Below are positions 8,060 through 18,326 of a DNA stretch of 51,645 nt, in pieces; position 1 is the stretch's first letter; the number at the start of each line of letters is the position of its first letter. Position numbers and translations under genes: made by a program. The notes under the pieces are model-generated. The model was not told where the DNA came from, did no database searches, and was given only the letters and a program-made list of their open reading frames with translations. This DNA comes from a bacterium (GTDB taxonomy: Bacteria > Acidobacteriota > HRBIN11 > JAKEFK01), in assembly GCA_022616075.1 (NCBI GenBank), contig JAKEFK010000207.1:1-51645 (forward strand), given 5' to 3'.

Positions 8060-11000
8060 CTACTGCACACGCGCATTCGGTCTTGCAATCCCCAACTTTT
8101 TCATGCGCGCAATTAGAGTAGTTCGGTTGAGGCCAAGCATCCGCGCTGCTCCGAAAGCGCCACCAACGACCCATCTGGTTTTCTCCAGAGCCCTTAGAAT
8201 ATGTGAACGTTCGGTCTCTTCCAATGTTGAAAGCGACACGGCCTGCACGGAATGGGACGCAGCAATGGCGAGATGCTCCTGATCGAGCACTCCTCCCTCG
8301 CAAAGGATAACCGCCCGTTCGAGAACGTTTGCTAGTTCTCTCACGTTCCCCGGCCAGGAATAGGAGAGAAGGATATCATTTGCTTTCGGCGAAACGCGAT
8401 CGATCTTCTTCCTCATTCTTCGTGAAAATTTGTTCACAAAATGACTCGTAAGCAGTCTGATATCTTCCTGGCGATCGCGCAATGCTGGAAGCTGAATCGG
8501 AAAAATATTCAACCGGTAAAAAAGGTCTGCGCGAAAAGCGCCGTTTTTTACCGTTTCCTGCAGGTCCTTGTTTGTTGCCGCAATGACCCTAACATCCACT
8601 TTCAATGGCTGAATTCCGCCCACTCGTTCAAATTCTTGTTCCTGTAGCACCCGAAGTAATTTCGTTTGCGTTTCGAACGGAAGCTCCCCTACTTCATCTA
8701 GAAATATCGATCCACCATCCGCCAGCTCGAACCTTCCCTTTTTCCGGGCTGAAGCCCCTGTAAATGCTCCCTTTTCATGACCAAACAATTCACTCTCAAT
8801 CAACCCGGACGGTAGCGCAGCGCAATTTACGGTAATCAACGGACTATCCTTTCTTTTGCTTCGAGTATGAATGGCGCGGGCCACGAGCTCCTTTCCAGTC
8901 CCCGTTTCACCAATGACCAACACCGTTGCATCGGTGCGAGACACTTTTTCAATGTTTTGAAACAGTTTGCGCATTGGTTGGGATGTCCCCACAATCTGCT
9001 CAAAGTTATGTTCGCTCTTGATCTCTTCCTGCAAATAGATATTTTCTGCTTCCAGCTTGTTCTTAAGCTTTTCAACTTCCGATAGCGCTTTACGGAGCGC
9101 CTCTTCAGCCTGCTTTCTTTGTTCGATTTCTTGCTGCATCTCTTTATACAATCGAGCGATTTCAAGAGAAATGGCCGACTGAGAGGAAAGCGTTTGGACC
9201 AGCTGTATCCTGTCGAATGTAAAGGCCTCCGTCATTAAATTATTTTCTAAGTAAAGAATTCCAATGAAATTATTCTGATGAAGAATCGGCAAACACATGA
9301 TCGACTTTGCGCTGTGCTCCTGGATGTACGGATCCTGCGCAAATGTGGGATCAGCCTCCGCGCTTGCAATGACAACACTTTGCCTCGTTCGTTTCACATA
9401 ATTCACAACCGCATGAGAGAATTGTGTTGACGACTTGACGGGACTGAAAGGAGATACTTGAACACCTTCCAAGGATCCTTCCGCCTGTATCCAGAACTCT
9501 TCTTCTTTATTACGGATTAGCAAAGCCTTTTGCGCTCCGGCGTTTTCCAGGATGATGCGGATGAGCTTTTCCAATAATCTTTCCAGCACGATTTCGCTGG
9601 AGATGGCTTGCGCGGCTTTTGCAATCGCAAATGCATCCAGTGTGCCGGGCTGCACGTGACTTGTGAGCAACGGGCCGCTTAACCCGCTTGTTTTTTCATC
9701 GCGATCGATCCATTCGGGATATTTGCTCTGCAGACTTTTCGCTTTGGCAATGGCGCCCCATTGAGTGTAGGCTTGATAAGCATCGTTCATGTATGCCCTG
9801 GCTATTTTTTGATTGTTCCGCAACAACCAGAATTTTGCATACAATTCGCTAGCCAGAGCTCCTTCTCTCGGACAATCATGACCGCCAGACAGCTCAATGG
9901 CTGATTCAAACAAGTTCATTGCCTCTGTAAAATCGCCGCGTATCCTCGCAATCTCAGCAGAAACGATGAAGTATTGCAGACGGAAAGTATAAGGAGCATT
10001 CTCGGCCCACAATCGGAGGCGTGCATTTAGTTGCTCCAACTCATTTTCGATTGCAACCGGATCTACTGCTGTCGTGTGGAGAGCAGCAAGGGTAACTGCT
10101 TTGTAAAACACTGTCAGCTCATCCCAGATCGTTCCGTTGAAATCCTGTATCACTCTTTCGGCTTCTTCGGCAATCTGTAGAGCAGCTACAAATTCATCAA
10201 ATGTATACAGAACTGCGAGCTTGCTGACAAAGTAAAACATTTCAAAAAGGCTGTGCCCTTCATAACTCTGCCGGAAAAGCGCTTCATCGAAATTTTGATC
10301 GCTAAAGGACGTTGGATTTTTCGTTAAACCTTCCAGCGCGCTTCCCCATTGAAGAATCACCTGTTGGCCATCGGCAAAGCGGTGCATCTTGACGCGCTTG
10401 TTGTAATCGACATTGGTTCGGTATGTCTCGCGAAACGTTGACAAATCGCGACCAGCAAGAAGATAGAACCAGCTCTCGTTGAACAATGCATAGGACGCTT
10501 CCACAAACAACCCGTTCTCGTGCGCCAGACGGAAGGCTTCCCGAGTAATCGGGAATGAATTCTCAATCGGCATTCGCCAGAGGCTGATTGCCCATGCAAA
10601 ATTCATCAGAACTCTGGCTCGAATCGTTGGATTATGAAAGCGGTCATTTACCTGTTGCGCGAGCAAGCCAAATTCATATGCTGACTTGTAATCTTTTCGT
10701 TTAGGACCTAGAAGCATCGCCGCATAGAGCACATATCCATAAGCCGACTCCTCCCTATTTCCGTACAGCAGGGACAGCCGCACCATGGCTGTAGTGTTTA
10801 AAAGAGTCAGCGGTTCATCACCTGAAAGGTAACAGGATGTATGAAGATTGCTTAGAAGTTCCATGACCGTGCGAATTTGAGGATCAGTCATCTCCGGAAG
10901 ATCGATCAGCGATTGGATGGCGCGATCTCCCACCAGAGCATCGATGGCAGAAATTTCTTTCTGCAATGCCGCGCGTTTTTCTAATCGATCCTTTGGAAAC

Positions 11001-13540
11001 GAAAGCCCGAATAACTGGAGTGCTTCATGACCCACTCGAATGGCATCCTGGTAACGTGAGACGTTTTCGTATTGCAAAATGCGCAGAGTTTGCACCTTCG
11101 CTTTGCCGAGCGGCGACTCCACCTCTTTTAAAAGAAGATCAAAAGACTGTTCTGCCCGGTCGAATTGTCCGCACAAATATTCACACTCTGCCGACTGCAA
11201 ATACAAATCGAAGGTGAGGTCATAGTGCAAACTCCAACTATCCTGATTCAGAAGGTTGATTCCCGCGCGAAAATATCCGAGCGCGGCTTCATATGCCGTT
11301 GAGGATTTCGCTTTCCGGCCCGCTTGTAGATTCAACCCTGCAAGATGGAATCGTTTTTGATCGGACTCAATCAGTGCGCTTCCGAGATTCATATGATTGA
11401 CAATCTCGAAAATCTTTTCATCAAGCTCGGCCTCCTGATTCCCGGCCAGCATGAGCTCTCCCACTTTCAGATGCACCTCAGCTTTTTTGTCATGGGGAAT
11501 CAGGTCGTAAGCTGCCTGCTGGATCCGATCATGCAAGAACTTGTATAGCCTGCTGAAGGATTCATTCTGATCCAGCGGAACGAGAAAACCGTTCAAAATT
11601 GCCTCCCACAATTGATTTCTTGTCTGTTCGATCGATTGTTCACTGACCACTGAAAGAGTATCAATATCGAAACGGTTTCCCATACAAGCGGCCAGGATCA
11701 GAGCATGCCGCGTTTCAGACGAGAATGTTTGTAGCTTGCGGGCCATTAAGTCCACTACATTATCCGTCATGTCAATGTTTCGAATCTGATCCAGCAGAAA
11801 TTTCCATTGCCCGCTTGCATAATCAAAGTAAATGAGATCCTCTTGATGCAACGCCTTCAAGAACTGCGTTACAAAGAACGGATTCCCCAGTGTCTTGGAC
11901 ATTACAAGATGCGCCAAAGGCGCTGAAGCCCTCTTCTTGCACTTGATTGTATCCGCGATCAACTGGTTCAAATCAGGCATCGCAAGAGCTCTCATCAGGA
12001 TTTGGTTCAGCTCTGCCCCGCCGTTTTGCATTTCAGCTAAAGTCCGGATTAATGGATGACTCGGACTCACTTCGTTGTCCCTGTAAGCTCCGATAACAAA
12101 AAGATGACTGATATCGGGATTGTTCACGAGAGATTGCAGAAGTTTTAGCGTGGCAGAATCGGCCCATTGAAGGTCATCGAGAAAAATCACCAGAGGATGT
12201 TCCGGTTTCGCGAAATTGCGGATGAAGTTCTGAAATACAAGATTGAACCTGTTTTGCGACTCCACCGGCCCAAGCTCTGCCACCGGAGGTTGTTTCCCCA
12301 GAATCAATTCCACTTCGGGAATCACATCGATGATGATCTGAGCGTTTGATCGCAAACTATTCAGCAGCCTGTTTTTCCAGATTTCAATCTGGTCGACGTT
12401 TTCTGTTAACAACTGCCGCACCAATTCTCGAAAAGCCTGTATGAGACCGCTATACGGCACCACACGGTTCAATTGATCAAACTTTCCACCCGTAAAATAA
12501 GCCTTGCGGGCAACGACAGGCTTATAAATTTCATGAATCAATGAGGTTTTACCGATTCCGGAATAACCGGAGACCATCAGCAATTCAACTGCCCCGTTGC
12601 TTACACGATCGAAGGATCTCAAAAGAGTTTCTAATTCCTTATCGCGTCCATAAAGCCTCTGAGGAATGTTGAACCGGTCGGACGCCTCCTGTTCACCGAG
12701 CGCAAACGGTTGAATCGTTCCCGTTTTTTGAAACTCTTCCCAAGAACGTTCCAGATCCTTTTTCAAACTAAAACCACTTAAATATCGTTCTTCTGCCGTT
12801 TTGGAAAGCAACTTCAATATGATGTTTGAAAGTGGCTGAGGGACGGCAGGGTTTAATTCGATGGGAGGCTTAGGCGGTTTTGCGATATGCCAGTGAACTA
12901 ACTCGAGTGGGTCGCGTGATTCAAACGGCAAATGTCCGGTGAGCATCTCATAAAAAGTCACACCCAAGGAATAGAAATCGCTGAGATAGTCAATCAAGCG
13001 ATTCATACGGCCAGTCTGCTCTGGCGATATGTAAGCGAGAGTCCCCTCCAGCAAGTCTGGATGTGTCAGTTTCTGGTCCAGACGAGGTAGTCGAGAGGCA
13101 ATACTGAAGTCGATCAGCTCAGTTTTTCTGGTATTCGGGTTCACAATGATGTTTTTTGGATTTATATCCTTGTGGATGATCATGTTCTGATGAAGTTCGC
13201 CCAGGATTCTGCCTAATGGAATTGCTATTTCGAAAAAAAGCGGAAGATCCATCGGCCCATCCATCAGCTTTCTCAATGGAGTTCCTCCGGCGTCCTGTAG
13301 AATTAACGCCAGAGTTTTCTGGTCTTTTTTCAGATCCAGGGCTTTCGCAACGCCGTCAATTTGTAAACTCTTCAGAATTTCATATTCACGCCTTAAATCA
13401 GCGAGATCGGAAGCCGTCGGGAATTCTCCGGAAAGGATTTTAATGATGACAGGCAGCGAGTCCTCATTTCGAAACGCGCGGTAAACGACTCGCTTCTTAC
13501 CGCGAAAGAGTTCTCCAACAATGCTGTAACCGGAAATCAT
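8060..13540 (-). CDS. Ser/Thr kinase - AAA ATPase/TPR - GAF - sigma-54 activator - Fis HTH fusion protein
   Basis: Signalling giant of 1826 residues. Residues 1-270 form a protein kinase domain: candidate ATP lysine K34, catalytic loop HKDINPKN (123-130, HKD instead of HRD) and DFS (144-146) in place of DFG. An AAA/STAND-like ATPase follows, with GYSGIGKTS (325-333) and a [11 protein letters not shown] Walker B. A long helical TPR-like region comes next, then a GAF domain (about 1300-1450) and a coiled coil. The sigma-54 activator domain spans about 1511-1760, with Walker A GETGTGKE (1544-1551) and the sigma-54 contact loop GAFTGA (1591-1596). The C-terminus is a Fis-type helix-turn-helix. 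Related trifunctional kinases often end in a histidine kinase; here the output is transcription. No receiver domain is present, so activation may come through the kinase, ATPase or GAF parts (inference). Target promoters are unknown. Confidence 0.9.
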   Translation of the reverse strand: MISGYSIVGELFRGKKRVVYRAFRNEDSLPVIIKILSGEFPTASDLADLRREYEILKSLQIDGVAKALDLKKDQKTLALILQDAGGTPLRKLMDGPMDLPLFFEIAIPLGRILGELHQNMIIHKDINPKNIIVNPNTRKTELIDFSIASRLPRLDQKLTHPDLLEGTLAYISPEQTGRMNRLIDYLSDFYSLGVTFYEMLTGHLPFESRDPLELVHWHIAKPPKPPIELNPAVPQPLSNIILKLLSKTAEERYLSGFSLKKDLERSWEEFQKTGTIQPFALGEQEASDRFNIPQRLYGRDKELETLLRSFDRVSNGAVELLMVSGYSGIGKTSLIHEIYKPVVARKAYFTGGKFDQLNRVVPYSGLIQAFRELVRQLLTENVDQIEIWKNRLLNSLRSNAQIIIDVIPEVELILGKQPPVAELGPVESQNRFNLVFQNFIRNFAKPEHPLVIFLDDLQWADSATLKLLQSLVNNPDISHLFVIGAYRDNEVSPSHPLIRTLAEMQNGGAELNQILMRALAMPDLNQLIADTIKCKKRASAPLAHLVMSKTLGNPFFVTQFLKALHQEDLIYFDYASGQWKFLLDQIRNIDMTDNVVDLMARKLQTFSSETRHALILAACMGNRFDIDTLSVVSEQSIEQTRNQLWEAILNGFLVPLDQNESFSRLYKFLHDRIQQAAYDLIPHDKKAEVHLKVGELMLAGNQEAELDEKIFEIVNHMNLGSALIESDQKRFHLAGLNLQAGRKAKSSTAYEAALGYFRAGINLLNQDSWSLHYDLTFDLYLQSAECEYLCGQFDRAEQSFDLLLKEVESPLGKAKVQTLRILQYENVSRYQDAIRVGHEALQLFGLSFPKDRLEKRAALQKEISAIDALVGDRAIQSLIDLPEMTDPQIRTVMELLSNLHTSCYLSGDEPLTLLNTTAMVRLSLLYGNREESAYGYVLYAAMLLGPKRKDYKSAYEFGLLAQQVNDRFHNPTIRARVLMNFAWAISLWRMPIENSFPITREAFRLAHENGLFVEASYALFNESWFYLLAGRDLSTFRETYRTNVDYNKRVKMHRFADGQQVILQWGSALEGLTKNPTSFSDQNFDEALFRQSYEGHSLFEMFYFVSKLAVLYTFDEFVAALQIAEEAERVIQDFNGTIWDELTVFYKAVTLAALHTTAVDPVAIENELEQLNARLRLWAENAPYTFRLQYFIVSAEIARIRGDFTEAMNLFESAIELSGGHDCPREGALASELYAKFWLLRNNQKIARAYMNDAYQAYTQWGAIAKAKSLQSKYPEWIDRDEKTSGLSGPLLTSHVQPGTLDAFAIAKAAQAISSEIVLERLLEKLIRIILENAGAQKALLIRNKEEEFWIQAEGSLEGVQVSPFSPVKSSTQFSHAVVNYVKRTRQSVVIASAEADPTFAQDPYIQEHSAKSIMCLPILHQNNFIGILYLENNLMTEAFTFDRIQLVQTLSSQSAISLEIARLYKEMQQEIEQRKQAEEALRKALSEVEKLKNKLEAENIYLQEEIKSEHNFEQIVGTSQPMRKLFQNIEKVSRTDATVLVIGETGTGKELVARAIHTRSKRKDSPLITVNCAALPSGLIESELFGHEKGAFTGASARKKGRFELADGGSIFLDEVGELPFETQTKLLRVLQEQEFERVGGIQPLKVDVRVIAATNKDLQETVKNGAFRADLFYRLNIFPIQLPALRDRQEDIRLLTSHFVNKFSRRMRKKIDRVSPKANDILLSYSWPGNVRELANVLERAVILCEGGVLDQEHLAIAASHSVQAVSLSTLEETERSHILRALEKTRWVVGGAFGAARMLGLNRTTLIARMKKLGIARPNARVQ

Positions 13541-13557
13541 GGTTCAGGGATACAACG

Positions 13558-13589
13558 ATTGTAGCATTTGCTCCGTTACAAGCCTGTAA
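13558..13589 (-). promoter_or_regulatory. possible promoter/operator of the sigma-54 activator gene
   Basis: On the minus strand TACAAT (13563-13558) is 17 bases before the ATG at 13540 and could be a -10 box. Just upstream is an inverted repeat TTACA-AGCC-TGTAA (13576-13589), a candidate binding site. No good -35 is seen at normal spacing and no -24/-12 sigma-54 promoter is apparent. Confidence 0.25.
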
Positions 13590-13631
13590 GTCCCCATAAA
13601 GCTATTGGCGCGTATCGAGTCCAATAAATCT

Positions 13632-13775
13632 CTACCAGAGTTTGCCTTGCCGGATTTCCCGCACAAGAAAATAGATGAGAAGAATCAGAAAGAACATGGA
13701 TAGGCTCATCGAACCGAGTATCAAAACTCTTAAGAAGTCTTCTGATATTGTATAAACAGGAATCGCTTCTGACAT
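13632..13775 (-). CDS. small single-helix membrane protein downstream of symporter (47 aa)
   Basis: An ATG at 13775, two bases after the symporter stop, opens 47 codons ending in TAG at 13634-13632. The product has a polar N-terminus (MSEAIPVYTISEDF), one strongly hydrophobic segment (about residues 16-38, including MFFLILLIYFLV), then a basic tail EIRQGKLW. This inside-positive, single-helix layout and the tight spacing suggest a small partner or regulator of the symporter. No family is recognised; the assignment as a gene rests on layout and composition. Confidence 0.5.
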   Translation of the reverse strand: MSEAIPVYTISEDFLRVLILGSMSLSMFFLILLIYFLVREIRQGKLW

Positions 13776-13777
13776 TG

Positions 13778-15214
13778 CTAGACTTCTGCTGTTAGACGGA
13801 ATTCTTCGTTCAGCCGGTTGTAGTCAAATTTTTCCGGGTTAAGACGCGCAAAAACAACAACGATGATCGCAGAAACTGCCGCACCGATCAGAGCAGCAGC
13901 GTATGGAGCGATTGCAAAATACGTCCATAAACCCGCAGCCGAACCGATCAACATGCCCCAGAAAGCTCCGTGCCGACTTGCGCTTTTCCAGTATAAGCCG
14001 GTGGCGATGGGCCAGATTGTTGAACCCACCATTGCGCCTGTAAAAAGAAGCAAAAGCGCCATAGTCGTGACATAATTCCACGCAAGAGCAATTGTTAAAA
14101 GTCCAAGGCCTACCACAATCCACCGTGACGCTTTTCGCATTTCTTCATCATTTGCGTTGCGATTGATCATTACGCGATAAACATCCTGCACCAGCAGATC
14201 AGCAGTCGCGCCAAGAAGTGAATCAATGGTAGATGCCAGCGCGCAAAAAATAATAATGAGCACCAATACTCCTCCAGCGACACCCAGAATCTTTCCCGCC
14301 ACGATGGGGAAAATCATGTTGACGTGAGGAACTTCATAACCCTGCGCTAGGGCCACAAATCCAAGCGATCCCGTAACGAACGGAATGGTCATCCACGAAA
14401 GGCCACCAAGAACAAAAGCCTTTTTATTCACATCAGGCCGAAATGAATATGCCCGCGCCCACCATACGTTGGAATGGAAGATTTCGCCAATCGAGAATAG
14501 GCAGGTGTTCCAGGCATACAAGAGTCCGACCGGTAAAAGCAAGTTGAGCCTGTCAGGTGTGGAGGTTAGAAGCCCTTCATAAATCGATTCAAATCCAATC
14601 TTCGAATATACAAGAACAGCAAGCGTAAGGAGCAATGCGAGAATCAGAATTGCCTGAATGAAGTCCGTGCCGATAATCGCCTTCATTCCGCCGAATAGCA
14701 CGTAGATGGTGCAGACAGAAACAATCACAATCATACCTGCTCTGTAATGGATTCCCGAGACTGCCTGCAAGACGAGACCTGCTCCCATGCCCTGAGTGAT
14801 AAGCCAGCCGATGAAGTATACAGTCGAAATGACAAGAAAAAGTGCCCAGGTCTTGCGATCATAGCGCAGGCGGACAAAATCCCCACTCGTAAATCCACGC
14901 GGCATCAGCGTGCGGATTCTTTTTGATAGAGGGGCAAAAAAGAGCAGCCCAAACGAACCAAGCGCAAAGCCGAACATGCCCCATATTCCCACGTTATAGA
15001 CCAGTTCCGGAGCGGCCATTGTGGTCTGCCCCGTACACCAGGTTGCTATGACGGTCGCTGTTCCAAATGCAAGTCCAACATTGCGTCCCGCGAATAGATA
15101 ATCTTCAGTCGTCCGAATGCGTCGACTCCACCAGAGGCCAAGACCGATCCAGAGTGCCGAAAAAAATATGATGATCAGGTAGGACAGTTGGGGCGAGACG
15201 AAAGTCTCTTTCAC
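13778..15214 (-). CDS. sodium:solute symporter (SSS family)
   Basis: Inner-membrane secondary transporter of 478 residues with about 13 hydrophobic helices, the size and pattern of the SSS family (PutP/PanF relatives, TC 2.A.21). Typical features are the early segment TTEDYLFAGRNVG (residues ~36-48) and the family region around ALASTIDSLLGATADLLVQDVY. The expected role is sodium-coupled uptake of an amino acid, vitamin or organic acid; the substrate cannot be assigned. The start is GTG at 15214, overlapping the preceding small gene's TGA by four bases, with the Shine-Dalgarno run at 15216-15224. Small membrane genes sit immediately on both sides. Confidence 0.88.
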   Translation of the reverse strand: MKETFVSPQLSYLIIIFFSALWIGLGLWWSRRIRTTEDYLFAGRNVGLAFGTATVIATWCTGQTTMAAPELVYNVGIWGMFGFALGSFGLLFFAPLSKRIRTLMPRGFTSGDFVRLRYDRKTWALFLVISTVYFIGWLITQGMGAGLVLQAVSGIHYRAGMIVIVSVCTIYVLFGGMKAIIGTDFIQAILILALLLTLAVLVYSKIGFESIYEGLLTSTPDRLNLLLPVGLLYAWNTCLFSIGEIFHSNVWWARAYSFRPDVNKKAFVLGGLSWMTIPFVTGSLGFVALAQGYEVPHVNMIFPIVAGKILGVAGGVLVLIIIFCALASTIDSLLGATADLLVQDVYRVMINRNANDEEMRKASRWIVVGLGLLTIALAWNYVTTMALLLLFTGAMVGSTIWPIATGLYWKSASRHGAFWGMLIGSAAGLWTYFAIAPYAAALIGAAVSAIIVVVFARLNPEKFDYNRLNEEFRLTAEV

Positions 15215-15336
15215 GCTCCTCCTCTTTTTTTCCAGTAACGATCACCGCCCAGAATCATAAGGAGCGTTGCAAGGACAGTGATAAACCCCACAATGAATAC
15301 AATGGCCGCTATTTGAAATTCGCTCACACCAAACAT
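15211..15336 (-). CDS. small symporter-associated membrane protein (41 aa)
   Basis: The ATG at 15336 gives a 41-residue protein starting MFGVSEFQ, with one long hydrophobic helix (IAAIVFIVGFITVLATLLMIL) and a basic tail DRYWKKRGGA. Its TGA overlaps the GTG of the symporter by four bases, and a strong GGAGG lies within its last codons, so the two are translationally coupled. A longer reading from 15414 is possible, but its extra residues look non-coding. Short MFG-starting accessory proteins are known beside some symporters; whether this belongs to them needs a family search. Confidence 0.6.
   Translation of the reverse strand: MFGVSEFQIAAIVFIVGFITVLATLLMILGGDRYWKKRGGA
15216..15224 (-). promoter_or_regulatory. 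Shine-Dalgarno for the GTG-started symporter
   Basis: On the minus strand GAGGAGGAG (15224-15216) is one base upstream of the GTG at 15214. Its central GGAGG gives several usable spacings of about 2-6 bases. It lies inside the 3' end of the 41-residue gene. Confidence 0.6.
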
Positions 15337-15429
15337 TCTATCTGGATGCAAGCTTATTTTATTTCGGTGTTGTGGAGTCCTGCAACCAAAGACGGCTCTA
15401 GCTGCGATATTCATTGTCTCGCGCGCATC

Positions 15430-16761
15430 TCAGGTGATTACACTACTTCCTACAGATGCTTCGGCCAATTGTTCTTCGTCTTTGTCATGCGACATAGAAG
15501 GGGAGCGCAAAGTCAGGAATTGAACAAGGTCTTTTGTGAATAGGAGATCGAGCGTCCAATCTAAAGCCACGCGAATCTTCTTTTCAAATCCAGGGAGCTT
15601 GCTCAGATAAATCGTTCGCCAGAGCCACCACGCAATGAATCCTGAAAAATTCATCCCCAGGATATTTGCCACACCTGTGCGTCTCCCGATTGATGCGAGT
15701 AAACCGATGGTAGAGAATACGAATGGTTTTTTCCTGTCATTTCGAATCGCTGCAAGAATATTCTCTGCCAGAACTTTTCCTTGCCGTAGCGCATGTTGGG
15801 CTGTGGGAGGATACGGTTTTCCCGTTTTCGGATCCGGAACTATGGCGCAGTCACCAAGAGCCCAAACTCCGGGCCACCCTTCAACTTCCATGAATTGGTT
15901 GACTCTTAGTTTTCCCCGATCCTTTTCACACGGGAGATGAGCCAGCAAAGGATTGGGTGAAACCCCCGCGGTCCAGACCAAAGTTCCACTGTCGATCAAA
16001 GTCCCGTCATTCAATTGCACGCCCGCTTCCGAGATTCCTGAGACTCTCGTATTCACGCGAATTTCAACACTTCTTTCAATCAGTTTGTTTTGAGTATAGG
16101 CTCCGAGTTTTTCTCCCAGCTCCGGTAAGATTACAGGACCGGGATGAACGAGGACTATGCGAAGCATGTCTTCTGTTAAATGGGGATAGAATCGGATTGC
16201 GCTGCGCAGGAAGTCATTCATGGATGCAATCGTTTCAACTCCTGCAAATCCGCCGCCCGCGACGACAAATGTCAGAAGGTTTTGACGTCTTTCCAGAAAG
16301 CATTCGAAATCAGCTTCTTCCAGATTGGCTACCATCCGGTTTCGTAGATAAATTGCATCGCCCAGGGATTTCATCGATAGCGCATGGTCTTCCAGTCCCG
16401 GTATGTTGAAGAAATTGGTAACTCCACCTAACGAAAGAACCAGGTGGTCATATTCCAGTTCATGATGATGCAGCTCGTCGCCATGGAAAACAATCACGCG
16501 TTTTGAATTCAGATCGATCCGCTCGACCTGGCCGTTAAAAAAATTTACGCGACGCAACATCTTTCGAAAAGGATTGACAATGTGGGCAAGATCCAGATCG
16601 GCCGCCGCCACCTCGTGCAGCATGGGAGTAAATAGAAAGAAGTTCTCGCGATTGACGAGTGTCACTTCAATATCACTCTGCTTCCCGAGGTCTTTTTCCA
16701 GTTGCAGTGCCGTGTACAAACCGCCGAATCCGCCGCCCAGAATCAGAATTTTTGTGGTCAT
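15430..16761 (-). CDS. type II NADH:quinone oxidoreductase (NDH-2 family)
   Basis: FAD-dependent, non-proton-pumping NADH dehydrogenase at the inner face of the cytoplasmic membrane, passing electrons to quinones. The FAD-binding GGGFGG is at residues 9-14, the NFFLFTPMLHEVA quinone-side motif is near 41-53, and the NADH-binding GGGFAGVE lies near 168. WALGDCA and the PPTAQHALRQG segment follow at about 305-335, closing the FAD site. The C-terminal region has an amphipathic membrane-binding stretch. Length 443 fits the family. The gene is followed 39 bases away by proC in the same direction upstream; no respiratory partners adjoin it. Confidence 0.9.
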   Translation of the reverse strand: MTTKILILGGGFGGLYTALQLEKDLGKQSDIEVTLVNRENFFLFTPMLHEVAAADLDLAHIVNPFRKMLRRVNFFNGQVERIDLNSKRVIVFHGDELHHHELEYDHLVLSLGGVTNFFNIPGLEDHALSMKSLGDAIYLRNRMVANLEEADFECFLERRQNLLTFVVAGGGFAGVETIASMNDFLRSAIRFYPHLTEDMLRIVLVHPGPVILPELGEKLGAYTQNKLIERSVEIRVNTRVSGISEAGVQLNDGTLIDSGTLVWTAGVSPNPLLAHLPCEKDRGKLRVNQFMEVEGWPGVWALGDCAIVPDPKTGKPYPPTAQHALRQGKVLAENILAAIRNDRKKPFVFSTIGLLASIGRRTGVANILGMNFSGFIAWWLWRTIYLSKLPGFEKKIRVALDWTLDLLFTKDLVQFLTLRSPSMSHDKDEEQLAEASVGSSVIT

Positions 16762-16800
16762 ACATTGATTTCGTCGCGATTCGATCGAGGGTTCTTACAG

Positions 16801-17619
16801 TTATTTGCCATGAACAAGCTCATGGGCTCGTTCGGCGGCCTTCACGACTGCTTTGATAAGAGTCACACGCAACTTTCCTTCTTCGAGCTCAAGAAGTCCG
16901 TCAATCGTGCAACCGGCGGGGGTTGTAACCATATCTTTCAACAGGGCGGGATGCGCTTTCGATTCCAGGACCATCTTTGCTGCGCCGAGCATCGTTTGTG
17001 CAGCAAGCAGAGTAGAAACTTCGCGCGGAATTCCCAATTTTACACCGGCCTCTGCAAGAGATTCGATCACAACGTAGAGATAAGCGGGACCGCTGGCGGA
17101 TAGACCGGTCACGCCATCCATCAAGGATTCATCCAGAAATACGGTTTCTCCCACACATTTAAAAATGAGTTCTGCAGTGTGCAAACTTTCCTGCGTTGCG
17201 TGAGTGCCACCGGATAAAGCCGTCATACCCACGCCAAGAACACACGGCGTATTCGGCATTGCCCGAACAACCGGGATTTTTCCGGTCAGTCGCTCTTCAA
17301 TGAACGAAGTTGTGATGGATGCGGCAACCGTGATGATCACTTGATTCGGGCGAACAACGGAAGAGATTTCACGCACCACTTTGTCCATGTTTTGAGGTTT
17401 AACGGCGAGTAAGATGATGTCGCTTCCTTGAACCACTGAAACATTTTCTGTCGTCGCTTTGATGCCAAGTTTTTCCCGCACACGCCGGATCGAATCTTCG
17501 TGACCTACAGTTGCGGCAATCGAATCCCGCTCCAGGTCCCCTTGTTTGAGAAGACCGGTAACGAGCGCCTCGCCCAGTTTTCCTGCTCCAATTAAAGCCA
17601 GCTTTTTCCCTTTTAACAT
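16801..17619 (-). CDS. proC: pyrroline-5-carboxylate reductase
   Basis: Last enzyme of proline synthesis: reduces 1-pyrroline-5-carboxylate to L-proline with NAD(P)H in the cytoplasm. The Rossmann motif GAGKLGEAL is at residues 12-20, LAVKPQNMDKV near 73 is the conserved cofactor-side segment, VRAMPNTPC near 118 and GLSASGPAYLY near 174 mark the active site and dimer domain. Length 272 is normal. AAGGA lies about eight bases before the ATG. It is divergent from the DUF2007-like gene, with only 28 bases between start codons. Confidence 0.95.
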   Translation of the reverse strand: MLKGKKLALIGAGKLGEALVTGLLKQGDLERDSIAATVGHEDSIRRVREKLGIKATTENVSVVQGSDIILLAVKPQNMDKVVREISSVVRPNQVIITVAASITTSFIEERLTGKIPVVRAMPNTPCVLGVGMTALSGGTHATQESLHTAELIFKCVGETVFLDESLMDGVTGLSASGPAYLYVVIESLAEAGVKLGIPREVSTLLAAQTMLGAAKMVLESKAHPALLKDMVTTPAGCTIDGLLELEEGKLRVTLIKAVVKAAERAHELVHGK

Positions 17620-17647
17620 GTTTTTTTCCTTGTGTTAATATCCTCTT

Positions 17648-18019
17648 ATGTATTGCCCCCAATGTAAATCGGAATACAGAGAAGGATTTACAACGTGCGC
17701 AGAATGCCAGATTCCTCTTATAGAAGGCTTGCCCCCGGACGAAGAAGAAATTGAGGAAGAAGATTCCGGAGTAAAAATCCTATTGGAAACCACTCATCCG
17801 ACTTCCTTGGATCCGCTTATTATTCAGCTGGAAGAGCGTGGAATACCCTACATAGTGCAGTCCGGAACCGCATTGTCGATGCTGGAAGGCCGCATGGTTG
17901 CGCCGCTCCCTGAAGATTGGAGAGCAGTCGTGCTTGTCCCTTCCGAGAACTTCGCCACAGCCCAATCCATTATGGCGGAGATCAAGACAGAGCCCACCGA
18001 AGAGAACGAGCCAGGGTAA
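17648..18019 (+). CDS. zinc-ribbon plus DUF2007-like protein
   Basis: Small protein of 123 residues. The N-terminus carries a zinc ribbon CPQC (residues 3-6) and CAEC (17-20). An acidic linker follows, then a DUF2007-like domain (about 43-110) with VKILLETT and LEERGIPYIVQSG. DUF2007 proteins are called putative signal-transducing proteins and their function is not established. The start codon lies 28 bases from the divergent proC start with no clear Shine-Dalgarno, so the message may have a very short leader. Confidence 0.7.
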   Translation: MYCPQCKSEYREGFTTCAECQIPLIEGLPPDEEEIEEEDSGVKILLETTHPTSLDPLIIQLEERGIPYIVQSGTALSMLEGRMVAPLPEDWRAVVLVPSENFATAQSIMAEIKTEPTEENEPG

Positions 18020-18027
18020 GGTTACCA

Positions 18028-18060
18028 ATATTGCAATATCCGCAACGGTGTGTGTATATT
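18028..18060 (+). promoter_or_regulatory. vapBC promoter with overlapping palindromic operator
   Basis: The perfect palindrome ATATTGCAATAT (18028-18039) overlaps a -35 box TTGCAA (18031-18036). After 18 bases comes the -10 box TATATT (18055-18060). The ATG is at 18069, so the transcript would be leaderless or nearly so. A VapB-type antitoxin binding this palindrome would block the -35, the usual autoregulation of such pairs. Confidence 0.5.
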
Positions 18061-18068
18061 AAAATAGT

Positions 18069-18326
18069 ATGAGTAAACTCATAGTTGAAATAGCCGAAAA
18101 GACGCATCAGGAACTTCGCGAAACAGCCGCAAGGAAAAGGCGAACCGTTCGGGAGGTAGTAACAGAATTGCTGGAAGAATACTTGACCAGGGAAAAGAAC
18201 CCAAAAAGGATCAGGAGCACAGGATTGTGCGGAAAATGGGATGATTCTCGACCGACTGAGGAGATCATCGCAAGCATTAAATCAGGAAGAAATTGGTTTC
18301 GAAGATCAAGCAACTCAGATGTCTAA
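18069..18326 (+). CDS. vapB: VapB-family antitoxin
   Basis: Antitoxin of 85 residues for the downstream PIN toxin. The N-terminus (MSKLIVEIAEKTHQEL, then a helix to about residue 42) looks like a ribbon-helix-helix DNA-binding fold. The tail LCGKWDDSRPTEEIIASIKS matches the toxin-wrapping segment of VapB proteins. It overlaps the toxin gene by eight bases, and a candidate autoregulated promoter sits just upstream. No Shine-Dalgarno is seen, consistent with a leaderless message. Confidence 0.8.
   Translation: MSKLIVEIAEKTHQELRETAARKRRTVREVVTELLEEYLTREKNPKRIRSTGLCGKWDDSRPTEEIIASIKSGRNWFRRSSNSDV

Noticed and set aside
8060-13540. Possibility that the giant gene is two genes joined by a missed stop
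   Set aside because: The frame is continuous, domains follow in an order known from related trifunctional kinases, and no internal ribosome-binding site and start stands out.
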